Positions 1 to 12,224 of a stretch of 64,000 bases of DNA are shown one piece after another (within the stretch, counting starts at the first letter, position 1; each line of letters starts with the position of its first letter). The notes beneath the pieces were generated by a model that did no database searches, was not told the DNA's origin, and saw only the letters and a list, made by a program, of their open reading frames with translations. The position numbers and the translations under genes were made by a program. This DNA is from Beaufortia kweichowensis (lineage: Eukaryota > Chordata > Actinopteri > Cypriniformes > Gastromyzontidae). The DNA lies in assembly GCA_019155185.1 (NCBI GenBank), contig CM032794.1, forward strand, positions 770,488 to 834,487. The letters run 5' to 3'.

Positions 1-1250
1 AAACAGGACCTTGTTGTTGTGATGCTGAGGCAGGGCTCAGGCAAATGCTCCTTTAAACCTTTGATTTTTATTACAATCTCCTTACAAACGAGACATTTGT
101 AGAGCGTAACAGAATTAGTTTAAAAGCGTAAAAGTGAAGAAAACTGATCTAGTGTTCTGTGAAGTGAGAACATGTTTGATAAAACTCATTGGTTTAGAAG
201 ATCCATTTAAATTGAGCATTTCTTTTATGTTTGTACACGAAAAAGGAAACACAAAGTTCATTATTTAATATGACCATTGTAAAATGGACAGTTAATCTGG
301 TAATTATGGTTAAATATGCATCAATTCTGTCAAATGATCATTTTGAAAGATGATTTATATGAAAAGAAAAACAATTCATTATGCAAACCACAAAGAATGT
401 AACAAGCAACTTGGTAAGGATAGTTGACCCTTCCTGTTCTAAGTGATTCAAATCAACATGCAAACCGTGTGGAAATGAAGACAGAAAGACGAATTTGACC
501 CAAAGTGCGTCAGTCGATCTTAAAGTGAAAACATGAAAACAACTTTACCCTGAAAACAAATAAAGAAAACCGATGGAAAATATATTGAGCAAAACCCCAG
601 TAAAGGGAAGAAAGTTGTGTAAAATATGATCAATATGTATTTGATTTAATTCAGTCTAAGCGAGACTCACAACAATAAACGTTATTTTATTTTAATAATA
701 TCAACATTTTTAAATAAGCCAAAGTGAGAGTATAGAAACACAAAAACACAAACTGGTGCAATTTTATTCTCAGATTTTCACAAAACTATCCAGTTTTATG
801 TTTTATGTACAAAATACACCAAAAGTATATGAAATATATGAAGATGTAAATGTTAACAATGTTTTTCGCCATTACACACATTCTCAATGGTTTTAAATTA
901 TAGTTTGTAAAATGTTTTATTAAAGTTATTATTCTATAAATGTTACTTCAACATGAAATACATTTCAGCTCATTGTGTGTCATTTGTCCTAAAACACATC
1001 TGATCAAAACTAATGAATCTTAAAAGAAAAAACTGATCGAACAAAACAGAGAAATCAGGTGAAGTGACTTTCTTTTTCTTACGATGCAGATTTAGAGACT
1101 TGTTTCACATTTTTATGACCTTTGTTTAATTCGTTTCATATAATGTTTTATTTTCAATGAATTTCTTTATAATATAAACAGATTTAGCTGAATGGTGAAA
1201 ATGAACCACACAAGGTAAAACGGACCATCAAATGAAAGAAATAAAGCAAA
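1..1250. other. AT-rich intergenic DNA, no gene seen
   Basis: I see no coding exon or RNA gene here. About 185-300 resembles 16985-17130 in the same orientation (shared words such as aaactcat, agaagatc, atgtttgt, aggaaac and acagttaa), so both are probably decayed copies of one duplicated noncoding segment in this lectin cluster. Confidence 0.4.
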
Positions 1251-1395
1251 GCCCGTGTACACTACAATGTTCTCCTCTTACCTTGTGTGTTTAATGCGCA
1301 TGACTTGTGTTCAATGTATGACGTATGATGTGTTTACGTGTCGTCTTTTCCCAACAATAGACACACAACAGCGGTACAGGTTTGGGGGGAATATT

Positions 1396-1733
1396 GAAGG
1401 AGAGAAGACAACAATAATGAAGGAGAGAAGACAACAATAATGAAGGAGAGAAGACAACAATAATGAAGGAGAGAAGACAACAATAATGAAGGAGAGAAGA
1501 CAACAATAATAATGAAGGAGAGAAGACAACAATAATGAAGGAGAGAAGACAACAATAATGAAGGAGAGAAGACAACAATAATGAAGGAGAAGACAACAAT
1601 ATTGGAGGAGAGAGAGACAACAATAATGAAGGAGAGAAGACAACAATAATGAAGGAGAGAAGACAACAATAATGAAGGAGAGAAGACAACAATAATGAAG
1701 GAGAGAAGACAACAATAATGAAGGAGAGAAACC
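1396..1733 (+). repeat. 23-bp minisatellite, purine-rich strand
   Basis: About 14 head-to-tail copies of a 23-bp unit (gaaggagagaagacaacaat plus aat) start at 1396, 1419, 1442, 1465 and so on up to 1720. One variant unit near 1600-1620 carries ggaggagagagagac. The plus strand is almost pure purine plus C within each unit. The minus-strand open frames across it, repeats of Ser-Leu-Leu-His-Tyr-Cys-Cys type, arise only from the repeat and are not genes. Confidence 0.95.
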
Positions 1734-1759
1734 AAAAACCAAACAATCAACACAAAACA

Positions 1760-1870
1760 ACACGAGCTGAAAGCGGGAGGCCTTGCGTCATCTTTTGTGA
1801 CGCTGGCTGTGACGTCAACGGGTCATGGGTGACGGGCAGGTGAATGACCAATAGCAGATCTCTGACAGAT
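1760..1870. promoter_or_regulatory. promoter-like block with CRE palindrome and CCAAT box
   Basis: A CpG-containing stretch between the minisatellite and a MITE holds a perfect CRE palindrome TGACGTCA at 1810-1817, further gacg/cgtca half-sites near 1786-1800, and gaccaatag (CCAAT box) near 1848. No gene can be assigned to it. The 15-mer ctgaaagcgggaggc at 1767-1781 recurs inverted at 12280-12294 beside two more CCAAT boxes. Function is inferred from motifs only. Confidence 0.35.
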
Positions 1871-1883
1871 CTCATGTAGCTAC

Positions 1884-2194
1884 TAGGGGTGGGAGAAAAA
1901 ATCGATGCATCGGGATTCTTTCTCTAACGATTCTGAATCGATTCTATGTCAGAACTTGTTCATCCTGAATATGACTTTGTTCAAATAAAAGCAATAAAAT
2001 TAAACTTCAAGATGGGAATACTGTCAAAGAGATTCTAACTATAAACAAAAAGCATAAAAACTCTTTATTTATTTAAAATGCAAATTTATCATATTTGCAA
2101 AAATTATATGAAGAATCGTTTTGGAATCGGATCGTGAGTCCCAGAATCGGAATCGGAATCGGATCGCGTAGTACCTAAACATTCCCACCCCTAA
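1884..2194. mobile_element. hAT-like MITE, about 310 bp
   Basis: The terminal inverted repeat TAGGGGTGGGA at 1884-1894 is matched by its reverse complement at 2183-2193. The direct repeat tagctact flanks the element at 1877-1884 and 2195-2202, a target-site duplication of about 8 bp as expected for hAT elements. The interior contains imperfect repeats of aatcgga and atcgatt words and has no transposase frame, so it is non-autonomous. Confidence 0.75.
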
Positions 2195-2202
2195 TAGCTA
2201 CT

Positions 2203-4380
2203 ACAATATTATTTAGTATTTAATTATAGTAAATTGACTATTGAATTAATTTTAATATTTACTATGACAAATATTAGTTCAAAAACACTATATAAGTTTA
2301 CAATAGTAAATACTGATGTATACTAGTGTAAGATTATTATTTATTCTCTTCTTTCTCTCACTTGTTTAGGTTCAGATGGATGTTCTGTGATGTGCTGATA
2401 TATCAGTGAAGACATCAGACACAGAGCTGTACAACAGAAGTTTACTGCCTTTATTTCCTCTTAACATACAGGTTATATAGTATCATGAGTTCATGACCTC
2501 ACTGCGGCACAGCATTGGGTGACAAGCTCATGAGGATGTGGATCTAAATCTAACAACTAGTATTTTTCATCATGTGGTGATCTGACATTTCCTGATTCCC
2601 ATTACTGTGTAAAATCTATTACTTAAACTGCCTTTTAATACTATTAACTTAAATTATGCATGTCAGTTACAAAAAGTAGTGAAATGAAATAATGATTTGT
2701 CAACAGCATTAAAGTCCACCGTCACAATGTTCATTGTTTACATTTAGTGATGAAGTTAATAAGTTAGAAATGAACATGTGAATGACATATGACGGCTTTC
2801 ATCATGAGAGATTCCTCCTGTGAGGTGTGGTCATGTCATATTTCAATCAAGCTTTACTTCATGACCCACATTCTATCATCATCACTACAACCCTAAAAAA
2901 CACTTTTCTTGCAGAGTTTTGTTGCATGAGTCATTTTACACAAGAGAAGAACTTACATAAGAACATATGCAAATACTCTGTGTGTCCCCATCTGTTCTTC
3001 ACACTTCAGCATCATTCATCCATCAGTTCATCGCTCTCATGACACTCGAATAATTCATTTGACATTTCATTGGATCTTTAGAAGAAAACTTTTATTTTTC
3101 TTTTGGGTAAAATAAAAATGAACAAATCTGTGTTAATACCAGAGAACATAATATCAGGTGTCTTTGTTTAATGTAAATATATGAACTGAACTTAAAACGC
3201 ATAGGATCTCTTTGACTTTAAACTGGATTTCTGCTCTTCTACTCTCAGGTTTTGGGTTCAGTCGTATGTAAATGACCTGTACAGTGTCTCTTATAGTTCT
3301 ACTCCTTCATTTTGAATTATCAGCTATTATGGATGTGTGAACTTTAAGCTTCCTTCAGAAAATTCCTCATGTGGTCAAGAAGACTTTTTTTTGTGATTCT
3401 GATATAAACATTATAGGCGAGAGATTAGTAAATGTAGATGATATTTCATTTATTGGCATATTTTTCATTTCATTGCTTTTCTGTATCACTAAAAATGCAT
3501 GTTTTTTATTATCATGGTCATTATAAATGATGAATTATAAATGAAGGTCTATGTTACATTGTATATGTTGTCCTTAATAAGCATTTACTGTAAAAATCAT
3601 TTTAATCTCATGATCTCATCTAAAGCCCCACAAACCCCACCAGCTGACCTTATATATATATATATATATATTCAGAATAAAACTGAAATCATGTGAAGTT
3701 CACCAGAAACCATAAAAGACTTCATCTGTATGTGATATAACTGCACATTATATCGTCAATTATCAATAAATGACATTTAGATTTTCAAGAGAATATGAAA
3801 TAAAAAACTTTCTACAATCTCCTTCAGATAAACCTGATTTATGATTTATGATTAGTTACACACTTTTTAGTAAACATAGGAGTGATAAAACCAGGAACAA
3901 GAATGGAAATCAAGGCGATGAAAAATAAATGAGGAGTGTCTTGTGTATCTCTCAGACAAGAGATTAAGGACCTGTGAATAAAACAAAGATTCAGTAAATC
4001 ACAAAGAGCAGCTGAACCATCTGGATCTCAGTATATATCTACCATAATGAGTAAAACACATCTGATCTTCATATATGACTGTGACCTCTCAAAGCAACTC
4101 TTCATGATGTCATACAAGAACCAGTTGTGCTTGAATGGTTCCATAAAGAACCTTTAACATCAAAGAACCTTTCGGTTTCACAAAGTTCTTTAAAGGTTCT
4201 TTAAAGACAAAGGGTTCTCTTAAGAACATTTGACTGAAAGGTTCTTTGAGGAACCAGAAATGGATCTTTTAGGGTATCACTGTGCAGAACCCTTTAAAGC
4301 ACATTTATTCTTAATCAAATAAATAAAGGTGAATACATATATAATGAATGATTGTGTGTTCTTGCCTGTGTTTTGTTTGT
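2203..4380. other. intergenic DNA with a short paired-repeat element
   Basis: No convincing exon was found. There is a (TA)n run at 3652-3671. From about 4130 to 4300 there is a run of alternating ggttctttaaagaacc-like words in both orientations, a palindromic-rich repeat whose relative occurs at 56455-56565 near hacd1. A TATA-like plus AATAAA-like arrangement on the minus strand near 2440-2480 might be LTR debris, but I cannot support it further. Confidence 0.3.
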
Positions 4381-4626
4381 GTTTGAGCTCCTGTTGGGGA
4401 GTTTGGTCCAGGACACATTAAAATCAGAGATGTGGAGCCAGAACAGACTGAAACTACAATTCAACAACACTATTACTGACTGTTCTCTCATCACTAGGAA
4501 ACACTGGGATAGATCAACTTTCTTTTAGATTTAAAGACTCTTTTTCTCACCTGATTGAGGATTTTGTCGCTCACAGCAGCTGCATCAACACTGGAGGACA
4601 ATTTCAGCCTCAGAAAGGTTTTTGTT
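4381..4626 (-). pseudogene. orphan exon pair of a lectin-like C-terminal extension, decayed
   Basis: The minus strand has an exon at 4551-4626 (acceptor cag before aacaaaaacc, donor CAG|GTGAGA). It reads T-K-T-F-L-R-L-K-L-S-S-S-V-D-A-A-A-V-S-D and then ends K-I-L-N-Q in phase 0. A second block around 4381-4465 encodes S-D-F-N-V-S-W-T-K-L-P-N in another frame, so about one base is inserted relative to the intact relative at 17615-17740. From memory of the family, such segments (RLKLSS-VD-L...K-LNQ followed by ..NVTVQW..) sit at the C-terminus of some fish C-type-lectin-like proteins. No lectin domain is attached here, so it is most likely debris downstream of the fucolectin gene. Confidence 0.45.
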
Positions 4627-4841
4627 CTGAGAGGTAAAACTGAAAAAATCATTATACACATAAAAACACTAATATAACAAATGTCCAAAATGAAGTTCAG
4701 TCCAATGAGAATCTAAAGCGAAATAGATCATTTTCTCCAGGTATTAATCAATATTTTTGAGCAATTACTTAATAGATTTAAATCATTCATTAAAATTATT
4801 TTAAAAATCTAATTTCTTAGTTGCAACAGTATTAAACTAGG

Positions 4842-6487
4842 TTAGAAATTACGTTTTCCATGTATCTCCACCTCACACAGAGAGAGATGAGATGTACGTC
4901 CAGTCATGACCACATTCACATATCGTCCCTCCATCCCATAACATGAATAACTGATAGTTTGACCAGTTAGAAACCCAGCCGTTACAGCACATCTAAAGAG
5001 AGAGAAACAGTCAATGTCTACAGAAGTGTTTAAAACAGTCAATCTTTATTCAGCTGTAAAACTCATTTACATGGGATTGTTGTTTCCATTGTTTTCCAGT
5101 GAGTTTCCAATACGAATCTCTGCTCCATTGGTTTGATCCGTATATCCGTCTGATCTAGCCGTGATGATCACTGTACTGATCTCATAAGTGTTCTGGAGAT
5201 CCAGTCTCCACCACGGGTTATATTGAGATCCAGTAATGCAGCAGTACGGAGCTTCACCTGGGCCGTATCTCACACCATCTATGGCATTTGAAGCTACCCA
5301 GTAGCTCCTGTATGTGGTCGACTGTGTTGCTGTTCCTTTAAATGCTAAATTCTCTAGAACATAAATGAGAGAGTCAGTGTAGAGCTTTATAAACACATGT
5401 GTGATGATCTATTAACAACCCCTCCCTGGCTTTTTCACCTTCATTTTCTGTTGGAGTCTCACAGAGCCAAAGCCCATTTGAACAGCTAAAAAAACCCTTT
5501 CCACTTCAAACTGAAATATCGGTCTGATTATTTATGTATGTGAAAATAGATTTCTGAGACATGATGACTTAAATCCTGAATAACAAATCAATAACTTCTT
5601 TAGTTCCAAAAACCATCATTGGAAAGTAAATCTATTTTTCTCAGTGATATCTAACAGAACAGAATTATGTGTCAGAAATCACCTGTTTCATAGACCTCCA
5701 CCTCACACAGAGAGAGATAAGATGTTCGTCCAGTCATGACCACATTCACATATCGTCCCTTCATCCCATAACATGAATAACTGATAGTTTGACCAGTTAG
5801 AAACCCAGCCGTTACAGCACATCTAAAGAGAGAGAAACAGTCAATGTCTACAGAAGTGTTTAAAACAGTCAATCTTTATTCAGCTGTAAAACTCATTTAC
5901 ATGGGATTGTTGTTTCCATTGTTTTCCAGTGAGTTTCCAATACGAATCTCTGCTCCATTGGTTTGATCCGTATATCCGTCTGATCTGGTCGTGATGATCA
6001 CTGTACTGATCTCATAAGTGTTTTGGAGATCCAGTCTCCACCACGGGTTATATTCAGCAGCTGTAGCAGAGCAGCATAAGGCTGTAGAGCCGTATCTCAC
6101 ACCATCTATGGCATTTGAAGCTACCCGGCTGTAATGTGTGGACGACTGTGTCGCTGTTCCAATAAATGCTAAATTCTCTAAAAAAATCATTTATAGACAG
6201 TTATTTATTTAGTCTGCATTATATATATATATATACACATTTGTGGGTGAAGAATAAAAACAGGTAACAATACCTTCTAAACTACCCGGAATGGAAACAA
6301 GACCTGTTAAGAGAAAATATTTGATACGTTAACTTTTCAATATTTCACCTTTACTTAAGGATTTTAATGAAAGATTTGTTGACAGCATGAATAATGTAAA
6401 GCTGAACATCATGTGGTGTCTTCCATCAGCAGCATCACATCATCTGTACTCACCAGAAAGTAAAATGAGATGAATGAGTTTCTCCAT
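4842..6487 (-). CDS. secreted protein with two F-type lectin (fucolectin/FTP) domains
   Basis: Six coding exons join in frame to 304 residues: 6454-6487, 6274-6303, 5901-6177, 5683-5822, 5071-5353 and 4842-4992. The first exon encodes a short hydrophobic signal peptide (MEKLIHLILLS). Each lectin domain uses two exons. The first half runs from ENLAF through NPWWRLDL to NGNNNP, and the second runs from CAVTAGFLTGQ through LSLCEVE. This matches the eel fucolectin/tachylectin-4/pentraxin-1 fold, which binds terminal fucose and acts as a soluble innate recognition lectin. The canonical H-X24-R-X-D-X4-R/K sugar motif is not intact: both domains read RSDGYTDQ (Gln for the last Arg/Lys), with Ala or Gly where His is expected. 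The two domains are very similar even in intron sequence, so the duplication is recent. Confidence 0.88.
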
Positions 6488-6489
6488 CT

Positions 6490-9400
6490 GACTGTCTAAA
6501 GATCATGAAACAGAAAGAGAGATGAATGAACAAAAGGAAGATGATATTCAGCATGTACTTTATCTCTCATATGAACAGACTTCAGTAGTCTCATCTGTTC
6601 TTATCTCTTCATCATCATTCACTCTTTCTATTTGTATTTTAGTCTCCACCCCAATATCACTTACTATCAAAGGTTGTTTGCAGCAATGACACTGGTACAT
6701 TTTAAGTCTCATTTACAAAGCAAATCAGGTACAAATGCAAAACTATAGAGGAAAATAAGGACATTAGCTGTGTTAATACCAGAAATCAGATCAAGTGTCT
6801 GTATGGTGGTATGTAAAATAACAGAAAATATAAATTTTATAAAATGTATTTCCCACCAACATTGTGACTACTGCTAATAGCAATCATATATATCAAATAT
6901 AAAAAAGTATAAAAAATAAAAGTAAAGATTATTTGTAAATAACAGTAAAAAGCCATAACGTGACTTGCAATGTCAGTGTTCCTGTGAAAGCAGCTTTAGT
7001 TTCACTTTAGACTATAAACTACTACTAACCAATCAAACAACCCATAGCAGTTTATCTAACAAGTTTCTGCTTATGAACTGTTGCTATTCCACATCCAAAC
7101 GCTTTAACAACAATCTCTCTTTTATGTTTTTATGAAAGAATTTGAGCAATACATTTCATTGGTCCAGTTGTCTAAGATAGGGTTAAATTGTACCTGTTTG
7201 TAACTCTTTTCCTATTTTTAATGATGTGTAAGTCTCAATTTTGCTTTTGTAATATTTTAAACACCCCCTCTTTTCTTTTTGCTTTGTTTTCTTATGTTGT
7301 TGTCTATTATTTCCACTGATGCCTGTATTACTTTGTGTATACTATTATTGAGCATTATTAAAAAACAAACAAAAAAACAAAACAAAAAAACACAACAAAT
7401 AATGCTTCATCTCCATGACAAAATTGCCTAGTTGTGTGATATGAACAAAAACTGCTCTGTATTTGTAGCCTTGCTTGAAAATCTTCCTTGTGTTGTTCTA
7501 TGTTACTGCTGAATTCGATGTGCTGTTGTTTCATTTCTTTGACAGGTGAAAAAAGTTCTTGTCTGGGTTTTCTATTGGTATTAGTTGAGCAGATCAGCAT
7601 TAGTGCCGTTAGTGATATTCTTTCTCAGCAGCTTTGCTTTACCTCATTAACTTTATTTTATTTTAATTCCATATATTATTGTGATAACAACAGGTTAAAG
7701 GGCTTCCCACATAAGTACATTATTTAACGTAGGCCTACGCACAAGCATGTGCACTTTTCAAAAACAGTGCTTTGAGTCGGTTTACAAATTAAAAGACGTC
7801 AAATTAATTTGTAAATGTTTATAACAACCTGGCCTCAATTCGAATTCGGCAATTCAGATGATAGATATAGAACGTACACCAAATCTTTATGATAGGTCTA
7901 TTTCTTAAAACCTCTATCAATAAAGAACAACAATCAGACCAAGACTGGTGTTTCAATACTCGCGAGGGAGAGAGCAGCTTTGAGATCTTCAGAAAGGTTC
8001 TCCATCACTCTCTCTCAGAGTCTCTTCTCCCTCGTAGCCTTTTTATTGCATAAAACAACTCCCATAAAACAACTCCCATTGAAGGACATGAAAGGATTCA
8101 TGTGTGCAATAATACAGATAAGCATTATGAGTGTGGGCCTCTCAATGGCCTTGATTTCTGTGATACATGATTAATACTTGTGGTATGTGAATATTAAAAA
8201 ATCAAACGTAGCAGAAAAACAGAAACATATATCATTAGAAAAACACCAGGTTAATACCTGTAAAACTTAATAAAGACAGAATAAAGGATAATACATTTTC
8301 TTGATTATATCTTCAACACTTTATTTTGCTTTCTTTTTGCTCAAATCTTTTTGCTCTAAAGTATAATTTATGTCTACATGTTATATCAACAAGAAATTAT
8401 TCTCCTAAACACCTAAATCCTCTCAAATAACAATAAAATAACACTCACCCTAAAAATAAAGATGTTAAAAGTGGTTCATTGTTCGTAATCATAAGGGAAG
8501 TTTAGATTTTTCATTCATTTGTATGTGTTTTGTGGCACTCTACCATTCAAGCCCATCTTTAAAGAAGTTAATTTATGAAAATAATCTGCAGTACAAAGCA
8601 ATGTCTTTATCTCTTTAACATATCAATGAATTTACCAAATAAAGACCAGAAATGTGCAGAAATGGGTTGATTTCTAAAGGAAAAACACTACATTTGTTGG
8701 GTGTCAGCATGCACATGGATTTAACATTGGCAAATGTGTTTAGTATGCAGTAAAAATGTCAGGAAACAACAAATCAATGGGTTGATTAAAATAATGAACA
8801 TGAGAAATTCTTTTTAATTTGACAAGTTTAAGGTGGGCTTAAATGGTACATGGTTACATCTTTCATTAACTCACGTGTCATCACAGAGCCTGATGTGTCA
8901 TATAATAATGCACATCATCTGTGCAGCATCAGCATCATCACAAAGCAGGATGTAAAGATTCAGCTCTTGTAGTCTCTAATAACCTAAAATCAGCATCCAG
9001 AGATAAAAACAGGCAGAAATAGCACAGCAGCTGTGTACAATTACTAACTGAGGGGAGAATTAGAGATTTGGTTAAACAGGAAAGTTTAAACCACGTGTCC
9101 AAGTCAAACACCTTTTTGATTAGGAACATGAAATCAATGCAATTCAAGTAACAATAGTTTAAAACTGTCTTATTTAAAGATCAAGTAAAGTTGGAGAAGT
9201 TTGTCCATCCACAAACCAACATCTGCCTGTACTGTCATTTTAATGAATGTAAGACTGGTTCAGATGTGCTGAATGTGTGTTCAGAATGGCTAGAACAGAT
9301 CACATACAACAGATACACCACACGACAAATACATAAAACCCTGTTGTACTGCAAAATTACAACAGCTACATCTTTAAGTGACATAAGAAACAAGGTACAG

Positions 9401-9600
9401 CAAATTAAGTGCGAGGTAATGTGAAATGTGTGTTGCCTTTTAAAACATGAACCTTAAAGCACAAACCCAAGCAGTCAAGTTGTGTATTTGTAATTGTGCA
9501 GCTCAAAGCAAAACTGACAAGACTTACCGTAAGATGTTAGAGTAAAAACTGCTCTGAAATCAGACAGTTCCAGTGAAAGATGACATACAATGAACAAATG
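6490..9600. other. intergenic AT-rich DNA, no gene recognised
   Basis: Short open frames here look like chance. The segment at 6697-6765, just upstream of the fucolectin gene, is repeated in inverted orientation at 14822-14885. A T-rich then A-rich stretch at 7250-7400 ends in an aaaaaacaaac-type tail and could be the 3' end of a LINE-like element. The rest holds nothing I can name. Confidence 0.3.
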
Positions 9601-10791
9601 TACAAAACCAAGAAATGTGCCAGTTTTTTGTAAAGGTTTTATTTACACATTTCAAAATGCATTAAAGAAAAACAAAAAAGCAAAAAAGCCGAAAGCCGAA
9701 AGCAACAGCAAACACCAAAATGCATAATTGTGAACAAATATACTGAGATTCAAAAAATGTCGTGCAACCTGACAAGTTCTGTGGAATGCCGAGCAAACCA
9801 AACAATTAATACAGTCTGGGGCTGAGGCGATCAAGCACAAAGAACAAAGTCAAGCAGGAGAGTCTGGACAGGTTCACAAAGGGAAGACCAAGCTTAACAG
9901 AAAGAGTGCTAGATCATTAAATAAATCAAATAAAGAACATCTTATGCAAAAGATAGGGTGGGGGTTCAACAGAATTAAACACCTAGCCAAGAGTGTTAGA
10001 AAAGCTACAAAATCTGAAAACCACACCACAAGTCAATAAACAAACTATATGTTACCCAAGTGAAAGCTTTTACATACAAGTTTAAAACAGGGAAGGTGCA
10101 AAACCAGAAGTGCTGAAAGCAGTGAGAAACCAGGAGCAGAAATCCATCCAGAGACTCAAGTAGACCGACTTGGTGCAGACTTGTGATGAATGAAGTGTCC
10201 ATCAAACCGATACTGGCAGAAGATCTTCAATACACAGCAGAGGAGCACATCAAGCTGGACAGACCGCTGTTGATCTGATGGGCTCTGGAGACCTCACCTG
10301 GGTTAGACTTGTGGTCCATGAAGCGTTTCAGTTGTGGCAAACCCTAGTTGTACACCAAAGTCAAAACCAGTTAAAAAGCATTTTCAGTATTTAGTCTCTA
10401 TTGTGCAGAAACAGACATGATACTCACAGACGGTCATCTGAGCTGTAGAGACACGTGAACATGCAAAGATCAAACATCAAGATGGTGTCCAGTAACCTAA
10501 AGAACTCAGACACATCAAAAACAGCAGTTCACCATAGAAATTCAACAAGTAGTTAGATGCTCTTTACTTTAAATACAGTTTTAAAATAAAACTATAATAG
10601 TGAAGTTTAGTTTAAAGTGTGTAAAGCCAATGCACATGGTCTAAATGCACATAATACCATGACATGCATAGACCATACAAAGAACTGTTCACATTCAAGT
10701 TCACACAAACAAGGAAAAATGGAAGTCTAAGGGAAAACGTGGAGAATAGAGATTTTATTTAATTTAGTACTTGCCCAATTTAGAAGTCAGC

Positions 10792-11220
10792 AAAGATCTG
10801 AAGCAGAAGAAAACTCCAATTACTGGAACAGCCGATACTGAATATGACCTGAAGTAGAAACAGCACATCAACAGATCTTTAGATGATTAGATTGTCAAAC
10901 AGAAAATGCTTCAATATTTTGAGACTGCAGAGAGTCATGAGATTAAATTAGCCAGTCAATCTTAAAGAAATAAATCACAACCTACTCACCAGGCCTGTGG
11001 AAGTTAAATTTGATCAGAAGAAAACTGCAAAAATCACTGGAATAGACGATACTGAATGCGTGACCTGAAAAAGAAACAGAAAAAGCACCTCAATACACAC
11101 TTTCAGATGATTAGTGTCAGAAACAGAAAATTAACATGCTTCAATACTTCAAGACTGCAGACAGTCAGGAGAGATTAAATTACCATACCAGTCACTCATT
11201 AGGCCTGTGGAAAGTGAAAC
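10792..11220. repeat. tandem pair of roughly 215-bp units
   Basis: About 10792-11000 and 11010-11220 are diverged direct copies. Shared words in the same order include cagaagaaaact, actggaa, gatactgaat, gacctgaa, agatgattag, caaacagaaaa or gaaacagaaaa, atgcttcaatatt or atgcttcaatact, gactgcaga, and a closing caccaggcctgtgg or cattaggcctgtgg. The closing part looks like the seed of the 35-bp minisatellite that follows. Confidence 0.7.
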
Positions 11221-11324
11221 GGAGACAAAAATTATGGAAATAAGACTTCAGAAGAACTCACCAGGCCTGTAAATTTCCCCATTTTTGACACTACACATTT
11301 GAAGATCTGTATTGAGGCCTGTGG

Positions 11325-12078
11325 TAATGAAAACTCACCAGGCCTTTGGAAAACAGGCTGAAGCAAAACCCAGAGCCTGTGGAAAAAGCAAAACTCACCA
11401 TGCCTTTGGAAATCAGGCTGAAGCAAAACCCATCTGGCCTTTGGAAATCAGGCTGAGCACAACTCACCGAGCCTGTGGAAAAAGCAAAACCCATCTGGCC
11501 TTTGGAAATCAGGCTGAAGCAAAACCCATCTGGCCTTTGGAAATCAGGCTGAAGCAAAACCCACCATGCCTTTGGAAATCAGGCTGAAGCAAAACCCATC
11601 TGGCCTTTGGAAATCAGGCTGAAGCAAAACCCATCTGGCCTTTGGAAATCGGGCTGAAGCAAAACTCACCATGCCTTTGGAAATCAGGCTGAAGCAAAAC
11701 CCATCAGGCCTTTGGAAATCAGGCTGAAAGGCACGGGCAAGCAAAACTCACCATGCCTTTGGAAATCAGGCTGAAGCAAAACCCATCTTTGGAAATCAGG
11801 CTGAAGATACCCATCTGGCCTTTGGAAAATCAGGCTGAACACAAAAACCCATCTGGCCTTTGGCTGGAAATGGCTGAAGCAAAACCCATCTGGCCTTTGG
11901 AAATCAGGTACTGAAGCCTTTTTGGAAATCAGGCTGAAGCAAAACTCACCATACCTTTGGAAATCGGGCTGAAGCAAAACCCATCTGGCCTTTGGAAATC
12001 AGGTCTGGAAACCAATCCCATCTGGCCTTTGGAAATCAGGCTGAAACAAAACTCATTCTTTGGAAATCAGGCTCAAAA
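11325..12078. repeat. 35-bp minisatellite
   Basis: About 21 imperfect copies of a 35-bp unit of the form tctggcctttggaaatcagg plus ctgaagcaaaaccca. Variants carry caccatgcc or caccaggcc in place of catctggcc, and the right half holds several internal deletions. Because 35 is not a multiple of three, open frames of 60-100 codons appear on both strands. They are artefacts of the repeat. Confidence 0.93.
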
Positions 12079-12224
12079 CCCAGGTAAATCAAAAACACAC
12101 GGGGGCATGCAAATGGTAGAAGTGTTGCTTTCCTTTCATTGGCGATGGATGAGTCAAGTTTAAATCCCACAGCAGTCAGATGAAGCCTTCAACATTAACG
12201 ATCCTCTCAGTAATCAAACAAACG

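Noticed and set aside
1377..1740. Possible CRISPR-like array of regular repeats
   Set aside because: Units are directly adjacent with no unique spacers, and the surrounding genes are eukaryotic.
1291..1763. Three overlapping minus-strand frames of Ser/Leu/His/Tyr/Cys repeats
   Set aside because: Produced by the 23-bp minisatellite, which is open in every frame.
2400..2500. Possible solo LTR (minus-strand TATA-like and AATAAA-like words)
   Set aside because: No paired ends, target duplication or internal retroviral sequence could be seen, so the words are probably chance in AT-rich DNA.
11232..12163. Several 60-100 codon frames on both strands
   Set aside because: Products of the 35-bp minisatellite; frames change at every small indel in the array.
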